Below, piece after piece: positions 1-8,758 of a stretch of DNA of 33,949 nucleotides. Below the pieces are notes generated by a model that saw only the letters and a list, made by a program, of their open reading frames with translations, was not told the origin of the DNA and did not search any database. Source of the DNA: an uncultured Blautia sp. (GTDB lineage Bacteria > Bacillota > Clostridia > Lachnospirales > Lachnospiraceae); NCBI GenBank assembly GCA_934409175.1, contig CAKRVX010000016.1, forward strand, positions 1-33,949, written 5' to 3'. The position numbers were made by a program, and so were the translations under genes. The stretch's first letter is position 1; each line of letters opens with the position of its first letter.

Positions 1-87
1 CTGTCCGCCTTTTTACGGATGTTCAAACAATTAAACCTGTGCACTCCCACAGAATTCCGAAATATGTATGATTCACAATTCCAAAAA

Positions 88-139
88 GCACCTGCTCCCG
101 GAAAATAATTTATTCCGGAAGCAGGTGCCTGCTTTTTTA
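88..139. terminator. Bidirectional rho-independent terminator
   Basis: Arms 88-103 (GCACCTGCTCCCGGAA) and 113-128 form a 16-bp stem with one mismatch and a 9-nt loop. An A-run at 83-87 gives a U-tract to minus-strand transcripts (the serine hydrolase ending at 193). A T-run at 132-137 would serve plus-strand transcription entering from the left. Positions 1-87 hold no gene that I can support. Confidence 0.85.
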
Positions 140-192
140 TTAGTTCAGATATTATTATTCTGCGGTCCCTCTGAAAGGTTTATGTCTGACAA

Positions 193-1380
193 TCATTTCA
201 GACACTCACTCAGGATCACATTCCGAAGTTTTCTGGTCAGGGCAAAAGTTCCTGCATCTTTTTTCTGCGTCCCCATCAGAATTGTCATTCCTTCATCAGG
301 GAAATTTGCGAAATACATTCCCAGCCAGCCATCCCAGCCATACTCCCCTTTTCTGGCCATCATCACCGCCTGTGATGGATTTTTGCAGACGCGCATCAGA
401 TTTCCATAACTGTAGCCTTCCAGCCCAAGCCATTTATCCATGTCCCGCTGCTGTACAGGAAGAAGCTGTGCATTGCACATATAATGTACAGTTTCCGGCT
501 TCAGAATCTGTTTCTCACCCAAAGAACCATTCTGACGGAGCATCCTGGCAAATTTCATATAATCATCCAGCGTAGAGACAAGACCTGCCCCACCAGCCTC
601 ATATGCTGGCGGCTCTGCCATATCATTTCTTATTGCCAGATTATCCCCTGTATAAAGTTTCATGCTTCTGTTTCCATCTTTGTCCCATACTGTTTCATAG
701 GCTTTCGCCAAGCGATACTGTTTTTCTTTCGGAACCCAGAAAGCGGTATCTTTCATTCCCAGTGGTTCAAAAATCTCTTCCTGCATAAATTCAGACAGTT
801 TTTCCCCGGATATCACTTCGATCACGGCTCCCAGAACATCTGCAGATGTTCCATATCTCCAGCCACATCCCGGTTCAAAAGCCAAAGGACATCCTGCAAG
901 ACGATCTGCAAGTTCCCTGGTCGTTACTGGATTATCCGTATGCAACCTGTCACAGGCTTCTTGGTATAATCTGTCTACAGCTCTTCCGGATTCTGTACAG
1001 TCATCCGGATAGACCAGACCTGACGTCATTCTCAAAAGATCATGTATCCTGACAGGAATCTGAGCCGGGCAGATTCCTTGTGGGCTCTCCACTTTCAGAT
1101 CAGCATAGGCCGGCAGATACTCTGCCACAGAAGTACCAGGATCCAGAAGTCCTCTTTCCATTAATATCATGGCGCACGCAGCTGTAACTGGCTTGGTCTG
1201 AGAATACAGTCTGAAGATCGTATCCCTGTGGATTGGTTTATGATTCTCTCTGTCAGCCATTCCCTCTTCACAATAGATAATTTCTCTTCCATCTTTTTCA
1301 ACCAGAAGATTTACTCCCATTACTTCTGAATTACTGATTGACTGCTTCATTACCTCACTGATTTTTTCTTTTAAGATCAT
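193..1380 (-). CDS. Beta-lactamase-fold serine hydrolase (class C-related, PF00144 type)
   Basis: This is a 395-residue protein of the beta-lactamase/esterase/DD-peptidase superfamily. The nucleophile motif SxxK is seen as SQTK in the segment FRLYSQTKPVTAA, and a later YGTS looks like the Tyr-containing second motif. Family members are usually penicillin-binding-protein-like peptidases or esterases. No clear signal peptide is visible, so it may be cytoplasmic. The start chosen is the ATG at 1380, preceded by an AGAGGA ribosome site. The frame stays open upstream to 1593, but that extension lies inside lgt and its residues look non-coding. The start lies 5 nt after the lgt stop, so translation is probably coupled. 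It is the last gene of ychF-lgt-hydrolase and ends at a strong terminator. Exact substrate is unknown, and an antibiotic resistance role is not implied. Confidence 0.85.
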   Translation of the reverse strand: MILKEKISEVMKQSISNSEVMGVNLLVEKDGREIIYCEEGMADRENHKPIHRDTIFRLYSQTKPVTAACAMILMERGLLDPGTSVAEYLPAYADLKVESPQGICPAQIPVRIHDLLRMTSGLVYPDDCTESGRAVDRLYQEACDRLHTDNPVTTRELADRLAGCPLAFEPGCGWRYGTSADVLGAVIEVISGEKLSEFMQEEIFEPLGMKDTAFWVPKEKQYRLAKAYETVWDKDGNRSMKLYTGDNLAIRNDMAEPPAYEAGGAGLVSTLDDYMKFARMLRQNGSLGEKQILKPETVHYMCNAQLLPVQQRDMDKWLGLEGYSYGNLMRVCKNPSQAVMMARKGEYGWDGWLGMYFANFPDEGMTILMGTQKKDAGTFALTRKLRNVILSECLK

Positions 1381-1385
1381 AACTG

Positions 1386-2321
1386 TCAATCCTCTTTCTC
1401 CTGCTTTTTCTCTGCTTCTTCCTGTTCCTTCCAGATCCTTTCTCTGCGTCGTCTGCGTACCGTATCCCTTTTCATTGCCATCACTCTCTGCACAATAGCA
1501 GCCGGCACGAAGATCAGAAACAGAACTGCTGAGATTACAAGTGAAATTCCAATTCTTGTTCCCGGAATATAAAGCTTGTCCGTTCTCAGCCATTCAAAGA
1601 AAAAACGTCCCAGCCCATACGCTCCCAGATACCACATAAACAATTCACCCTGAAATTTCTTTCTTCTGCGAAGAGCCAGAAGAACCAGCAAAATCACCAG
1701 GCACCACAGGCTTTCATAGAGAAATACCGGCTGTACCTGAATATAAGATATTCCATTGATCGTAAGCAGATTGTCTCTCATTGCACCGGATACTTCACCT
1801 GAACGCACTGCTGAAAGTGGCAGCTGCATAGCCACAATGCCACTTGTATATTGTCCGAAAGATTCTCTGTTAAAAAAATTTCCCCAACGTCCGATGATCT
1901 GTCCCAGAAGAACTCCCATACAAAGGGTATCTACAATTTCCATAAATTGGAGGCCCGCAACTTTGCAATAAATTGCCACGGCAACTATCCCTGCCAGAAG
2001 ACCTCCGTAAAATACATACCCGCCGCTTCTCACATCAAAGATTCCCATAGGATTTCTCTGATACAGATCCCAGGAAAAGACCACATAAAACAAGCGTGAA
2101 CCAACAACGGAAGCAGCCAGAGAAACAATCATAAGATTCAGATATTTATTTCTGTCCTGATGATTTCTACCTGCCTCCAGCACTACCAGACCCATTCCCA
2201 GAAGCGCACCTATGGCAATCAGAACTCCGTAAATTGTAACCTCCATTCCGAAGATTCTAAATGATCTGGGGACATAATCCAGAACCAGATTCAGTCCCGG
2301 AAAACGTATCGACATCTCCAT
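1386..2321 (-). CDS. lgt: Prolipoprotein diacylglyceryl transferase
   Basis: Lgt transfers diacylglycerol from phosphatidylglycerol to the lipobox cysteine of prolipoproteins, in the cytoplasmic membrane. The 311-residue protein is strongly hydrophobic, with about seven membrane segments. It carries the family signature GRWGNFFNRESFG at residues 144-156, which holds the conserved Arg and Asn of the active site. The C-terminus is a basic and acidic tail (RRRRRERIWKEQEEAEKK) in the cytoplasm. The start at 2321 has AGGTGA 5 nt upstream. It lies 13 nt after ychF and 5 nt before the serine hydrolase, forming a three-gene unit. The length is slightly above the usual 260-290 because of the charged tail. 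Confidence 0.97.
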   Translation of the reverse strand: MEMSIRFPGLNLVLDYVPRSFRIFGMEVTIYGVLIAIGALLGMGLVVLEAGRNHQDRNKYLNLMIVSLAASVVGSRLFYVVFSWDLYQRNPMGIFDVRSGGYVFYGGLLAGIVAVAIYCKVAGLQFMEIVDTLCMGVLLGQIIGRWGNFFNRESFGQYTSGIVAMQLPLSAVRSGEVSGAMRDNLLTINGISYIQVQPVFLYESLWCLVILLVLLALRRRKKFQGELFMWYLGAYGLGRFFFEWLRTDKLYIPGTRIGISLVISAVLFLIFVPAAIVQRVMAMKRDTVRRRRRERIWKEQEEAEKKQEKED

Positions 2322-2334
2322 AATTCACCTGTTA

Positions 2335-3432
2335 TTATACGTTGAAACGGAATAAAATCACGTCTCCATCCTGTACAACGTATTCTTTACCTTCCATTCG
2401 TACAAGACCTTTTTCTCTTGCCCCTGCATAGGAACCACAATCCAGAAGGTCCTGATAATTTACAACCTCTGCTTTAATAAATCCACGCTCAAAATCTGTA
2501 TGAATCTTTCCTGCTGCCTGTGGCGCTTTTGTGCCGATCTTAATGGTCCATGCTCGTGTCTCATCTTCTCCAGAAGTCAGAAAACTCATCAGGCCAAGGA
2601 GATGATAGCTTGCTTTTACCAGTTTCTCAAGTCCGGACTCTTTTAATCCCAGGTCCTCCAGGAACATTTTCTTTTCATCATCGTCAAGTTCAGAAATTTC
2701 TTCTTCAATCTCTGCACAGATTACGAAAATCTCGCTCTGCTGTTCTGCTGCATATTTGCGCACTGCCTGTACATGAGGATTCTGTGCACCGTCATCAGCC
2801 AGATCATCTTCAGAAACATTGGCTGCATAGATTACCGGCTTCCATGTGAGAAGATTGTAGGTTGCCATCCATCCTTCTTCATCTTCACTTTCCAGTTCCA
2901 GAGTAATAGCCATCTTTCCATCTTCCAGATGTTTCTTTACTTTTTGGAGGAAATCAAGTTCTTTGGCTGCGTCTTTATCCATACGCGCAGTCTTCGTTAC
3001 TTTTGCAATTCTTCTCTCAAGAATCTCAAGATCAGAGAAGATCAACTCCAGATTGATAGTCTCAATATCACGAAGAGGGTCAATGCTTCCATCTACATGA
3101 ATAACATTAGAATCCTCAAAACAGCGGACAACATGAACAATCGCATCAACTTCACGGATGTTTGCAAGGAACTGGTTTCCAAGGCCTTCACCTTTGGAAG
3201 CTCCCTTTACAAGTCCGGCAATATCAACGAATTCAATCACTGCAGGTGTTACCTTCTTTGAATGATAAAAATCTCCCAGAAGTTTCAGTCTCTCATCCGG
3301 TACAGTAACCACACCTACATTCGGATCAATGGTACAGAACGGATAGTTTGCAGATTCTGCACCTGCTTTGGTCAGTGAGTTAAATAATGTACTTTTTCCA
3401 ACATTTGGTAATCCAACAATTCCCAGCTTCAT
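2335..3432 (-). CDS. ychF: Redox-regulated ATPase YchF (Obg-like)
   Basis: YchF/OLA1 is a universally conserved P-loop ATPase of the Obg family that binds ribosomes and takes part in stress and translation control. The 365 residues match the usual length. The P-loop GLPNVGKS is at residues 7-14, a switch II-like [14 protein letters not shown] follows near residue 69, and the G4 motif is the non-GTPase form NVSEDD rather than NKxD, which explains the ATP preference known for the family. The C-terminus is a TGS domain. The ATG at 3432 has AAAGGAT upstream. It is the first gene of ychF-lgt-hydrolase, with its own promoter at 3517-3545. Confidence 0.97.
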   Translation of the reverse strand: MKLGIVGLPNVGKSTLFNSLTKAGAESANYPFCTIDPNVGVVTVPDERLKLLGDFYHSKKVTPAVIEFVDIAGLVKGASKGEGLGNQFLANIREVDAIVHVVRCFEDSNVIHVDGSIDPLRDIETINLELIFSDLEILERRIAKVTKTARMDKDAAKELDFLQKVKKHLEDGKMAITLELESEDEEGWMATYNLLTWKPVIYAANVSEDDLADDGAQNPHVQAVRKYAAEQQSEIFVICAEIEEEISELDDDEKKMFLEDLGLKESGLEKLVKASYHLLGLMSFLTSGEDETRAWTIKIGTKAPQAAGKIHTDFERGFIKAEVVNYQDLLDCGSYAGAREKGLVRMEGKEYVVQDGDVILFRFNV

Positions 3433-3516
3433 AGTTGTATCCTTTCTTTTATGCGCCTGTGCGCTTCTTTATACATGCATTTTTATACATGTGTTTTATC
3501 TATACATACTTTTATT

Positions 3517-3545
3517 ATTCTAGCATAACCCCGTATGATGTGCAA
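3517..3545 (-). promoter_or_regulatory. Sigma-A-type promoter for ychF-lgt
   Basis: On the minus strand TTGCAC (3540-3545) is followed after 17 nt by TAGAAT (3517-3522). An extended -10 TG lies just upstream of the -10 (TGCTAGAAT). It points at ychF with a leader of about 75 nt. No strong terminator is seen between the thiN stop (3595) and this promoter; only an imperfect hairpin at 3546-3569 is present, so some read-through from the large upstream operon is likely. Confidence 0.75.
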
Positions 3546-3594
3546 GCATTGCCAAACCTTGGGCAGTGTTGCCGGGTACGGAGCAAACAGTAAA

Positions 3595-4269
3595 TCACTC
3601 CCTGGACATGATCATCATAAGCTGTCCGGAAGTATAAGTAATTTTTGCCTGCTCATCTTTGATTTCATTGCTGACGGTCAGACCGCTGTCCGCTGCAGTC
3701 AGCCAATGCTCATGAAGGGGATATTTAAATCCCTCAAGTGTCAGGCCGCTGACATCACCGCCTATAGAAAAGAATGAAACATATCTTCCAAACTGTTCTT
3801 TCTTCTTCAATACAGTTCCACTTGCAGCCAGTGTTATATAATTATATCGATCTACAAGCGCTACCCTTACACCTTTCTTCTGCGCCAGGATCAACAATCC
3901 GAAATTTGCCATCAGATGATCCACTCTGCGCCCTGTCACTCCCAGGATGGCAATATCTTTTGCTCCTCTGCTGACAGCCAGATTCATTGCCGACTGTGTA
4001 TCTGAATCATCCTTTTCCGGTTTCAGACGGATGATCTCCATTTCATTTTTCTTACTTTCCAGGAATTTCTTTCCTTCTGCACAAAGGCTGTCAAAATCTC
4101 CTACTGCCACATCAGGAAGAATCCCGATCTTCATAAAAAATTCCAGTCCTCTGTCTGCAGCAATCAGGCTTATATTCTCTCTTCCTGTCCTATTTATGTT
4201 TTTTTTCAAAAAATCGAGGGCAAAATCACTGTGGATGTCGCCCCCGCTTACTATAATCGTATCTGTCAT
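3595..4269 (-). CDS. thiN: Thiamine pyrophosphokinase
   Basis: The enzyme converts thiamine and ATP to thiamine diphosphate and AMP in the cytosol. The 224 residues contain the family's acidic metal/ATP motifs GDFDS (57-61) and KDDSDT (86-91), and the loop GVTGRRVDHLMAN (110-122). The start chosen is the ATG at 4269, because GAGGA sits 5 nt before it. A TTG at 4281 that overlaps the rpe stop codon is less likely. It is the last gene of the long murE-to-thiN run, following rpe by 8 nt, the same rpe-thiN pairing known from Bacillus subtilis (yloS). No TPP riboswitch is seen nearby. Confidence 0.93.
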   Translation of the reverse strand: MTDTIIVSGGDIHSDFALDFLKKNINRTGRENISLIAADRGLEFFMKIGILPDVAVGDFDSLCAEGKKFLESKKNEMEIIRLKPEKDDSDTQSAMNLAVSRGAKDIAILGVTGRRVDHLMANFGLLILAQKKGVRVALVDRYNYITLAASGTVLKKKEQFGRYVSFFSIGGDVSGLTLEGFKYPLHEHWLTAADSGLTVSNEIKDEQAKITYTSGQLMMIMSRE

Positions 4270-4277
4270 ACTGTTCC

Positions 4278-4949
4278 TCAATCAAGTTCTTTGATAATAT
4301 CATCCATTCTCTTTTTTGCGTGTCTGACGCTTGTCTTAAGATCCCCCTTAAACACATAGGATCCCGCCACTACCAGATTGGCTCCTGCTTTTAATACAGT
4401 TTCCATTGTATCATCATTGATACCGCCGTCTACCTGGATATCCACATCCAGATCTTCCGCTTTGATAATATCTCTCAGTTCACAAATCTTTTCTGTACAT
4501 TCATCCATATATTTCTGTCCGCCGAACCCTGGCTGCACTGTCATAATAAGAACCATATCCACATCTTCCAACATATGGCTTATATCATTTACAGGCGTTG
4601 CGGGTTTAATGGATACTCCAACTTTCACTCCGGCCTCGTGAATCTGCTCTATGGTTCTTTCCAGATCCTCGCAGGCTTCCGCATGAACAGTAATAGAATC
4701 TGCTCCGCACTCTACAAAATCTCTGATATATCGCTCTGGTTCTGATACCATCAGGTGCACATCAAAAAATAATTTTGATTCCTTTCTGATGGACTTGATC
4801 ACCGGCATACCAAAAGAAATGCTGGGTACAAAATCTCCATCCATCACATCAATGTGGAGCCATTCAATTCCTTCGTTTTCCAGAATTCTGATCTGTTCGC
4901 CCAAACGGTTAAAATCTGCCGACAAAATGGAAGGGCACAACTGATACAT
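4278..4949 (-). CDS. rpe: Ribulose-phosphate 3-epimerase
   Basis: Rpe interconverts ribulose 5-phosphate and xylulose 5-phosphate in the pentose phosphate pathway. The 223-residue TIM barrel shows the standard strand motifs: PSILSADF at the N-terminus, HIDVMDGDFVP with metal-binding His and Asp, MTVQPGFGGQ, and QVDGGIN near the end. The ATG at 4949 is preceded by AAAGGAGA. It lies 2 nt downstream of rsgA, so the two are surely co-transcribed, as in many Firmicutes. Confidence 0.97.
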   Translation of the reverse strand: MYQLCPSILSADFNRLGEQIRILENEGIEWLHIDVMDGDFVPSISFGMPVIKSIRKESKLFFDVHLMVSEPERYIRDFVECGADSITVHAEACEDLERTIEQIHEAGVKVGVSIKPATPVNDISHMLEDVDMVLIMTVQPGFGGQKYMDECTEKICELRDIIKAEDLDVDIQVDGGINDDTMETVLKAGANLVVAGSYVFKGDLKTSVRHAKKRMDDIIKELD

Positions 4950-4951
4950 AA

Positions 4952-5830
4952 TTAGAATCTCCTTTTCTCTTTTAATTCTTCGTACAGTCCCAGGTAATCA
5001 TCATATCTTAGCCTGCTGATTTTACAGTTTTCCAATGCTTCCTTTACTGCACAGCCAGGTTCATGAATATGTCTGCAGCCCTGAAATCTGCACTGATCTT
5101 CATATTTACGAAATTCCGGGAAATAATTCTTTAATTCCTGTTCTTCCATATTTGTCAGATACAGGGAAGAAAATCCAGGAGTATCCATAAGATACGTTTT
5201 CTCTCCTACTGGAATTACCTGTGAATGCCGGGTGGTATGCTTACCTCTTTTGAGTTTTTTACTGATCTCACCGGTTTCCATTCGCACATTTCCCTGAAGA
5301 GCATTTGTAATAGAAGACTTTCCTACACCAGACGGTCCCGCTACTACTGTAGTCTTTCCTTTCAGAATACGGCGGATCTCATCCAGCCCGTCCCCCTGCA
5401 ACGTACTTGAAAGAATTACCTGATACCCACATCCTGTATAAGTTTCATACAAAAATTCCAGTTCCTGGCTGGTTGCCAGGTCCTTTTTGTTAAAACAGAT
5501 CACAGCCGGTATCTCCTGCTTCTCCATCATGATCAGGAAACGATCCAAAAGCATAAAATTTGGTTTCGGATCTTCCATGGCAAAAATTACAAATGCCTGA
5601 TCCACATTGGCAACAGCCGGACGGATCAGAGAATTTCGCCGGGGAAGAATGGCAGTAACACTGCCTTCCTTCTCCTGTTCATTCAGAACTTCAATTTCCA
5701 CATTATCGCCTACAAGAGGCTTCTGATTATCTTTTCTGAAAATTCCTTTAGCCTTGCATTCATATATTTCACTATCGTCTGCATAAACATAGTAAAATCC
5801 CGCAATACCTTTTATTATTTTTCCCTGCAT
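4952..5830 (-). CDS. rsgA: Small ribosomal subunit biogenesis GTPase RsgA
   Basis: RsgA is a circularly permuted GTPase that checks maturation of the 30S decoding centre. The 292 residues show an N-terminal OB-type domain and the permuted motif order: G4 NKKDL comes before G1 GPSGVGKSS and G3 DTPGFS. A C-terminal zinc knuckle follows, with CRFQGCRHIHEPGC ligands. In Firmicutes this protein is a substrate of PrkC, whose gene lies directly upstream with a 3-nt gap. The ATG at 5830 has only a weak ribosome site (GCAGAG), suggesting coupling to prkC translation. Confidence 0.97.
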   Translation of the reverse strand: MQGKIIKGIAGFYYVYADDSEIYECKAKGIFRKDNQKPLVGDNVEIEVLNEQEKEGSVTAILPRRNSLIRPAVANVDQAFVIFAMEDPKPNFMLLDRFLIMMEKQEIPAVICFNKKDLATSQELEFLYETYTGCGYQVILSSTLQGDGLDEIRRILKGKTTVVAGPSGVGKSSITNALQGNVRMETGEISKKLKRGKHTTRHSQVIPVGEKTYLMDTPGFSSLYLTNMEEQELKNYFPEFRKYEDQCRFQGCRHIHEPGCAVKEALENCKISRLRYDDYLGLYEELKEKRRF

Positions 5831-5833
5831 GTT

Positions 5834-8017
5834 CTACTCTGCCTTGGCAAATGTAACCGCATAGTCGCCCAGTTTCTGATAAACACCATTTATCTCTTCA
5901 TAGAGACAGATCGTACCATCGCTTACTCCCGGTGCTCCTGTCACATCCAGAGAATACGGAAATTCAACAGTCTGTCCATCCAGGATTGTAGAAGCAGTAG
6001 GTGTTCCATTTACAGTCTGAATCAGTTCCAGACGAATCGGACCTCCTGAATATCCTTCCGGTGTATTCAGCGCCTGTGTACATTTCCATACTTCTCCACT
6101 GGCTGCTGCACTCTGCTGTGTGTTGTCTGCTGCCGTATCTGTACTGCTGTTTGTATTCTGCTCTGCTGCGGTATCCTGAGCTGTATCCTGTGTTCCTGTG
6201 CTGACAGTAATCACTATATTTGCAGCATCCGGATCTTCCCAGCTGTCCGCATCAGGCTCCTGTGAAATAACTTCTCCTGACGCAACCTCTGTACTCTTCT
6301 CTTCTTTTACCTCTACATTAAGAAATTTACTTAATTTTGTAATTGCATCGTTCTTTGTCAATCCTACTACATCAGGAACCTGAACACTGTTTCCATAATC
6401 AATTCCACGGCTGACTGTCAGAGTTACTGTATCTCCTGCTGATACGGAGGAACCCACATCAGGAGTGATGGAATCTACATATCCAAGTTCAACCATTGCG
6501 TTTCCATCATCATCTACATCGGAATATTCTTTCTTTATGGTAACATTCAGTCCCATATCTTCCAGAGTCTGCTGTGCATCTACACCTGTACGTCCATCCA
6601 TATCAGGAATTGTAACCTGCTGTGCACCTTTGCTGATGTAATATTTAATAGTTGTATACTGTTCTACTTTACTTCCCTCAGGTATATCCTGCGAAGAAAT
6701 AGTACCTTTTGCCTGATTGGACGCTTCTTCTCCCATCGGCTGAATTCCAAGTTTCATATCATTTGTGATACTTTTAGCTTCCTCTTCTGTCTTTCCTACC
6801 AGATCCGGAACCGTTACCATTCCATCATCTGATTTGGATGATTCAGCCTGCTCTGTTTTTGTATCAGTTTTCGAATTATCCGTTGTTCCGATCAGACCTG
6901 AAGTTTTCCCTATGATAAAAATGATCGCGATGAGAATCACAACTCCCAGAAGCAGAACAGCTATAGTCAGACCATGCCCTCCTGATTTGTGCTTCTTTTC
7001 TTTCCGGTTGTTTTTTCTATTGTAATTCTCTTCCGGCTCATCATCATAGTCTGTCTCGTTAATCTCCTCTTCCAAAGCCTCTGGTTCAGGTTTTGAAACC
7101 TGCTTTGGCATATGCTTGATCTCTCCCAGTTCTTTATCCGAAATCACAACTGTCTTCGCATCTGTATCCACAGAAGTCAGCTTAACAAAATCCCCCTGAG
7201 GATCTATCAGTGAATGTTTCAGATCAGCGATGACATCTTCCATATTCTGGTATCTTCGATCAACACTCTTCTGTGTACATTTCAGTATGATCTGTTCCAG
7301 GCTGTGGGGAAGTTCTGGAGTATATACACTTGGCGGTACCATCTCTTCCTGAAGATGTTTTATGGCTATAGCCACTGTAGTATCCCCGTCAAAGGGAACC
7401 TTTCCTGTGACCATTTCATAAAGAGTAATACCCAATGAATAAATATCACTCTTTTCATCACTGTAACCACCTCGCACCTGTTCCGGTGAACTGTAATGAA
7501 CAGACCCCATTACATTGGAGCTGATGGTATTGGAGGATGCAGCTCTGGCAATACCAAAGTCTGTCACCTTTACTTTGCCGTCCATGGAAATAATAATATT
7601 CTGAGGTTTCACATCACGGTGTACGATTCCGTGGCTGTGAGCTGCTTCCAGTCCCATGGAAACCTGAATTGCAATACTGGTAGTTTCTTTTACAGAAAGT
7701 TTACCCTTTTTGGAAATATATTCCTTAAGGGTTATTCCCTCTATCAGCTCCATTACAATGTAATAAACACCGTTATCGTCCCCTACATCAAATACATTTA
7801 CAATATTGGGATGCGTCAGAACAGCAGCAGCCTGTGCTTCACTTCTGAACTTACGGATAAACGTTGTATCCTCCCGAAATTCCGGCTTAAGTACCTTGAC
7901 AGCAACAAACCGATTGAGCTTATGATCCTTCGCCTTGTATACGTCCGCCATTCCGCCGGTTCCAATTTTACCTAATATTTCATAGCGTTCTGCTATGATC
8001 ATTCCTGTTTTTAACAT
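5834..8017 (-). CDS. prkC: PASTA-domain Ser/Thr protein kinase
   Basis: This membrane kinase senses muropeptides or lipid II fragments outside and phosphorylates cytosolic proteins. The 727 residues run as follows. The kinase domain spans about 1-270, with Gly loop GTGGMA, Lys41, HRDVKPQN with Asp135, and DFG at 153-155. A charged juxtamembrane region follows, rich in Lys/Arg near 335-347, then one membrane helix (about 349-370). Three PASTA repeats cover about 400-610, each with a PDhxGxT-type start (VPDLVGKT, IPDMDGRT, VPDVVGLT). A Thr/Gln/Ala-rich linker and a roughly 75-residue C-terminal module (650-727) close the protein. The ATG at 8017 has GAGGTGG upstream and overlaps the prpC stop by 7 nt, pairing kinase with phosphatase. 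Confidence 0.96.
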   Translation of the reverse strand: MLKTGMIIAERYEILGKIGTGGMADVYKAKDHKLNRFVAVKVLKPEFREDTTFIRKFRSEAQAAAVLTHPNIVNVFDVGDDNGVYYIVMELIEGITLKEYISKKGKLSVKETTSIAIQVSMGLEAAHSHGIVHRDVKPQNIIISMDGKVKVTDFGIARAASSNTISSNVMGSVHYSSPEQVRGGYSDEKSDIYSLGITLYEMVTGKVPFDGDTTVAIAIKHLQEEMVPPSVYTPELPHSLEQIILKCTQKSVDRRYQNMEDVIADLKHSLIDPQGDFVKLTSVDTDAKTVVISDKELGEIKHMPKQVSKPEPEALEEEINETDYDDEPEENYNRKNNRKEKKHKSGGHGLTIAVLLLGVVILIAIIFIIGKTSGLIGTTDNSKTDTKTEQAESSKSDDGMVTVPDLVGKTEEEAKSITNDMKLGIQPMGEEASNQAKGTISSQDIPEGSKVEQYTTIKYYISKGAQQVTIPDMDGRTGVDAQQTLEDMGLNVTIKKEYSDVDDDGNAMVELGYVDSITPDVGSSVSAGDTVTLTVSRGIDYGNSVQVPDVVGLTKNDAITKLSKFLNVEVKEEKSTEVASGEVISQEPDADSWEDPDAANIVITVSTGTQDTAQDTAAEQNTNSSTDTAADNTQQSAAASGEVWKCTQALNTPEGYSGGPIRLELIQTVNGTPTASTILDGQTVEFPYSLDVTGAPGVSDGTICLYEEINGVYQKLGDYAVTFAKAE

Positions 8018-8757
8018 TTTTCCACCTCATTTGCGAATGGTTCTATCAGTACAATTGCAATATTATCCTTGCCGCCGTTGCGGTTTGCTTCACTGATCAG
8101 AGTCTGTCCTCTTTCCTGAAGAGCTATGTCCGTATCGGAAATAATCTCTCCGATTCTCTCATCTTCAACCATATTACTCAGTCCGTCTGAGCACATCAGA
8201 ACCACATTCCCCGGTTCCAGCTTCAGGTCAAAAAAGTCCACATCCACCGTTCTTTCCGCTCCAAGCGCTCTTGTGATGATATTTTTATCCGGATGATTTC
8301 TTGCCTCTTCGGCATTAAGCTCGCCCATCCTTACCATCTCCTGCACCAATGAGTGATCCCTCGTTATCTGTTGAATCTGCTCTCCGGCCACATAAAGCCG
8401 ACTGTCGCCCACATTTGCCACGTAAGCATAATGCCCCACAATTGTAGCAACCACCATGGTGGTACCCATGCCTCTCAGTGCTTCATCTTTCTGTGCCTGA
8501 GCAATAATTTCAGTATTTGCACTTTCGATTGCATGCCGGATTACTTTCACAGGGTTGAAATCCGCATCCTCACGAATCTCCTCTACCACAATTCCAACAG
8601 CATGGGAAGACGCATAATCCCCGGCATTATGTCCCCCCATTCCATCTGCAACAACAAACAGATTCGGAAGATTTCCAACTGGGTCAGCAGAGGCGAACAC
8701 ATAATCCTGGTTCATCTTCCGCTTCTGCCCTACATCAGTAGCTGAATATATCCTCAT
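8011..8757 (-). CDS. prpC: PP2C-family Ser/Thr protein phosphatase
   Basis: This Mn2+-dependent phosphatase (Stp/PrpC) reverses PrkC phosphorylation. The 248 residues show the PPM signature residues: an N-terminal TDVGQKRKMNQD, VADGMGGHNAGD with Asp38 as metal ligand, the SDGLSNM block, and GGKDNIA near the C-terminus. No membrane segment is seen. The start at 8757 lies 1 nt after the rlmN stop, and the stop overlaps the prkC start. The order rlmN-prpC-prkC-rsgA-rpe is the conserved Firmicute arrangement. Confidence 0.96.
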   Translation of the reverse strand: MRIYSATDVGQKRKMNQDYVFASADPVGNLPNLFVVADGMGGHNAGDYASSHAVGIVVEEIREDADFNPVKVIRHAIESANTEIIAQAQKDEALRGMGTTMVVATIVGHYAYVANVGDSRLYVAGEQIQQITRDHSLVQEMVRMGELNAEEARNHPDKNIITRALGAERTVDVDFFDLKLEPGNVVLMCSDGLSNMVEDERIGEIISDTDIALQERGQTLISEANRNGGKDNIAIVLIEPFANEVEKC

Positions 8758-8758
8758 G

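Noticed and set aside
193..1380. Antibiotic-resistance beta-lactamase
   Set aside because: The fold is shared by many esterases and peptidases; no signal peptide or full class C motif set supports resistance.
1381..1593. N-terminal extension of the serine hydrolase by 71 residues
   Set aside because: It lies inside the lgt coding region, has no ribosome site, and the residues are unlike the family; the ATG at 1380 with AGAGGA is the better start.
3546..3569. Terminator after thiN
   Set aside because: The stem contains G-U pairs and no U-run follows on the minus strand, so it was not listed as a terminator.
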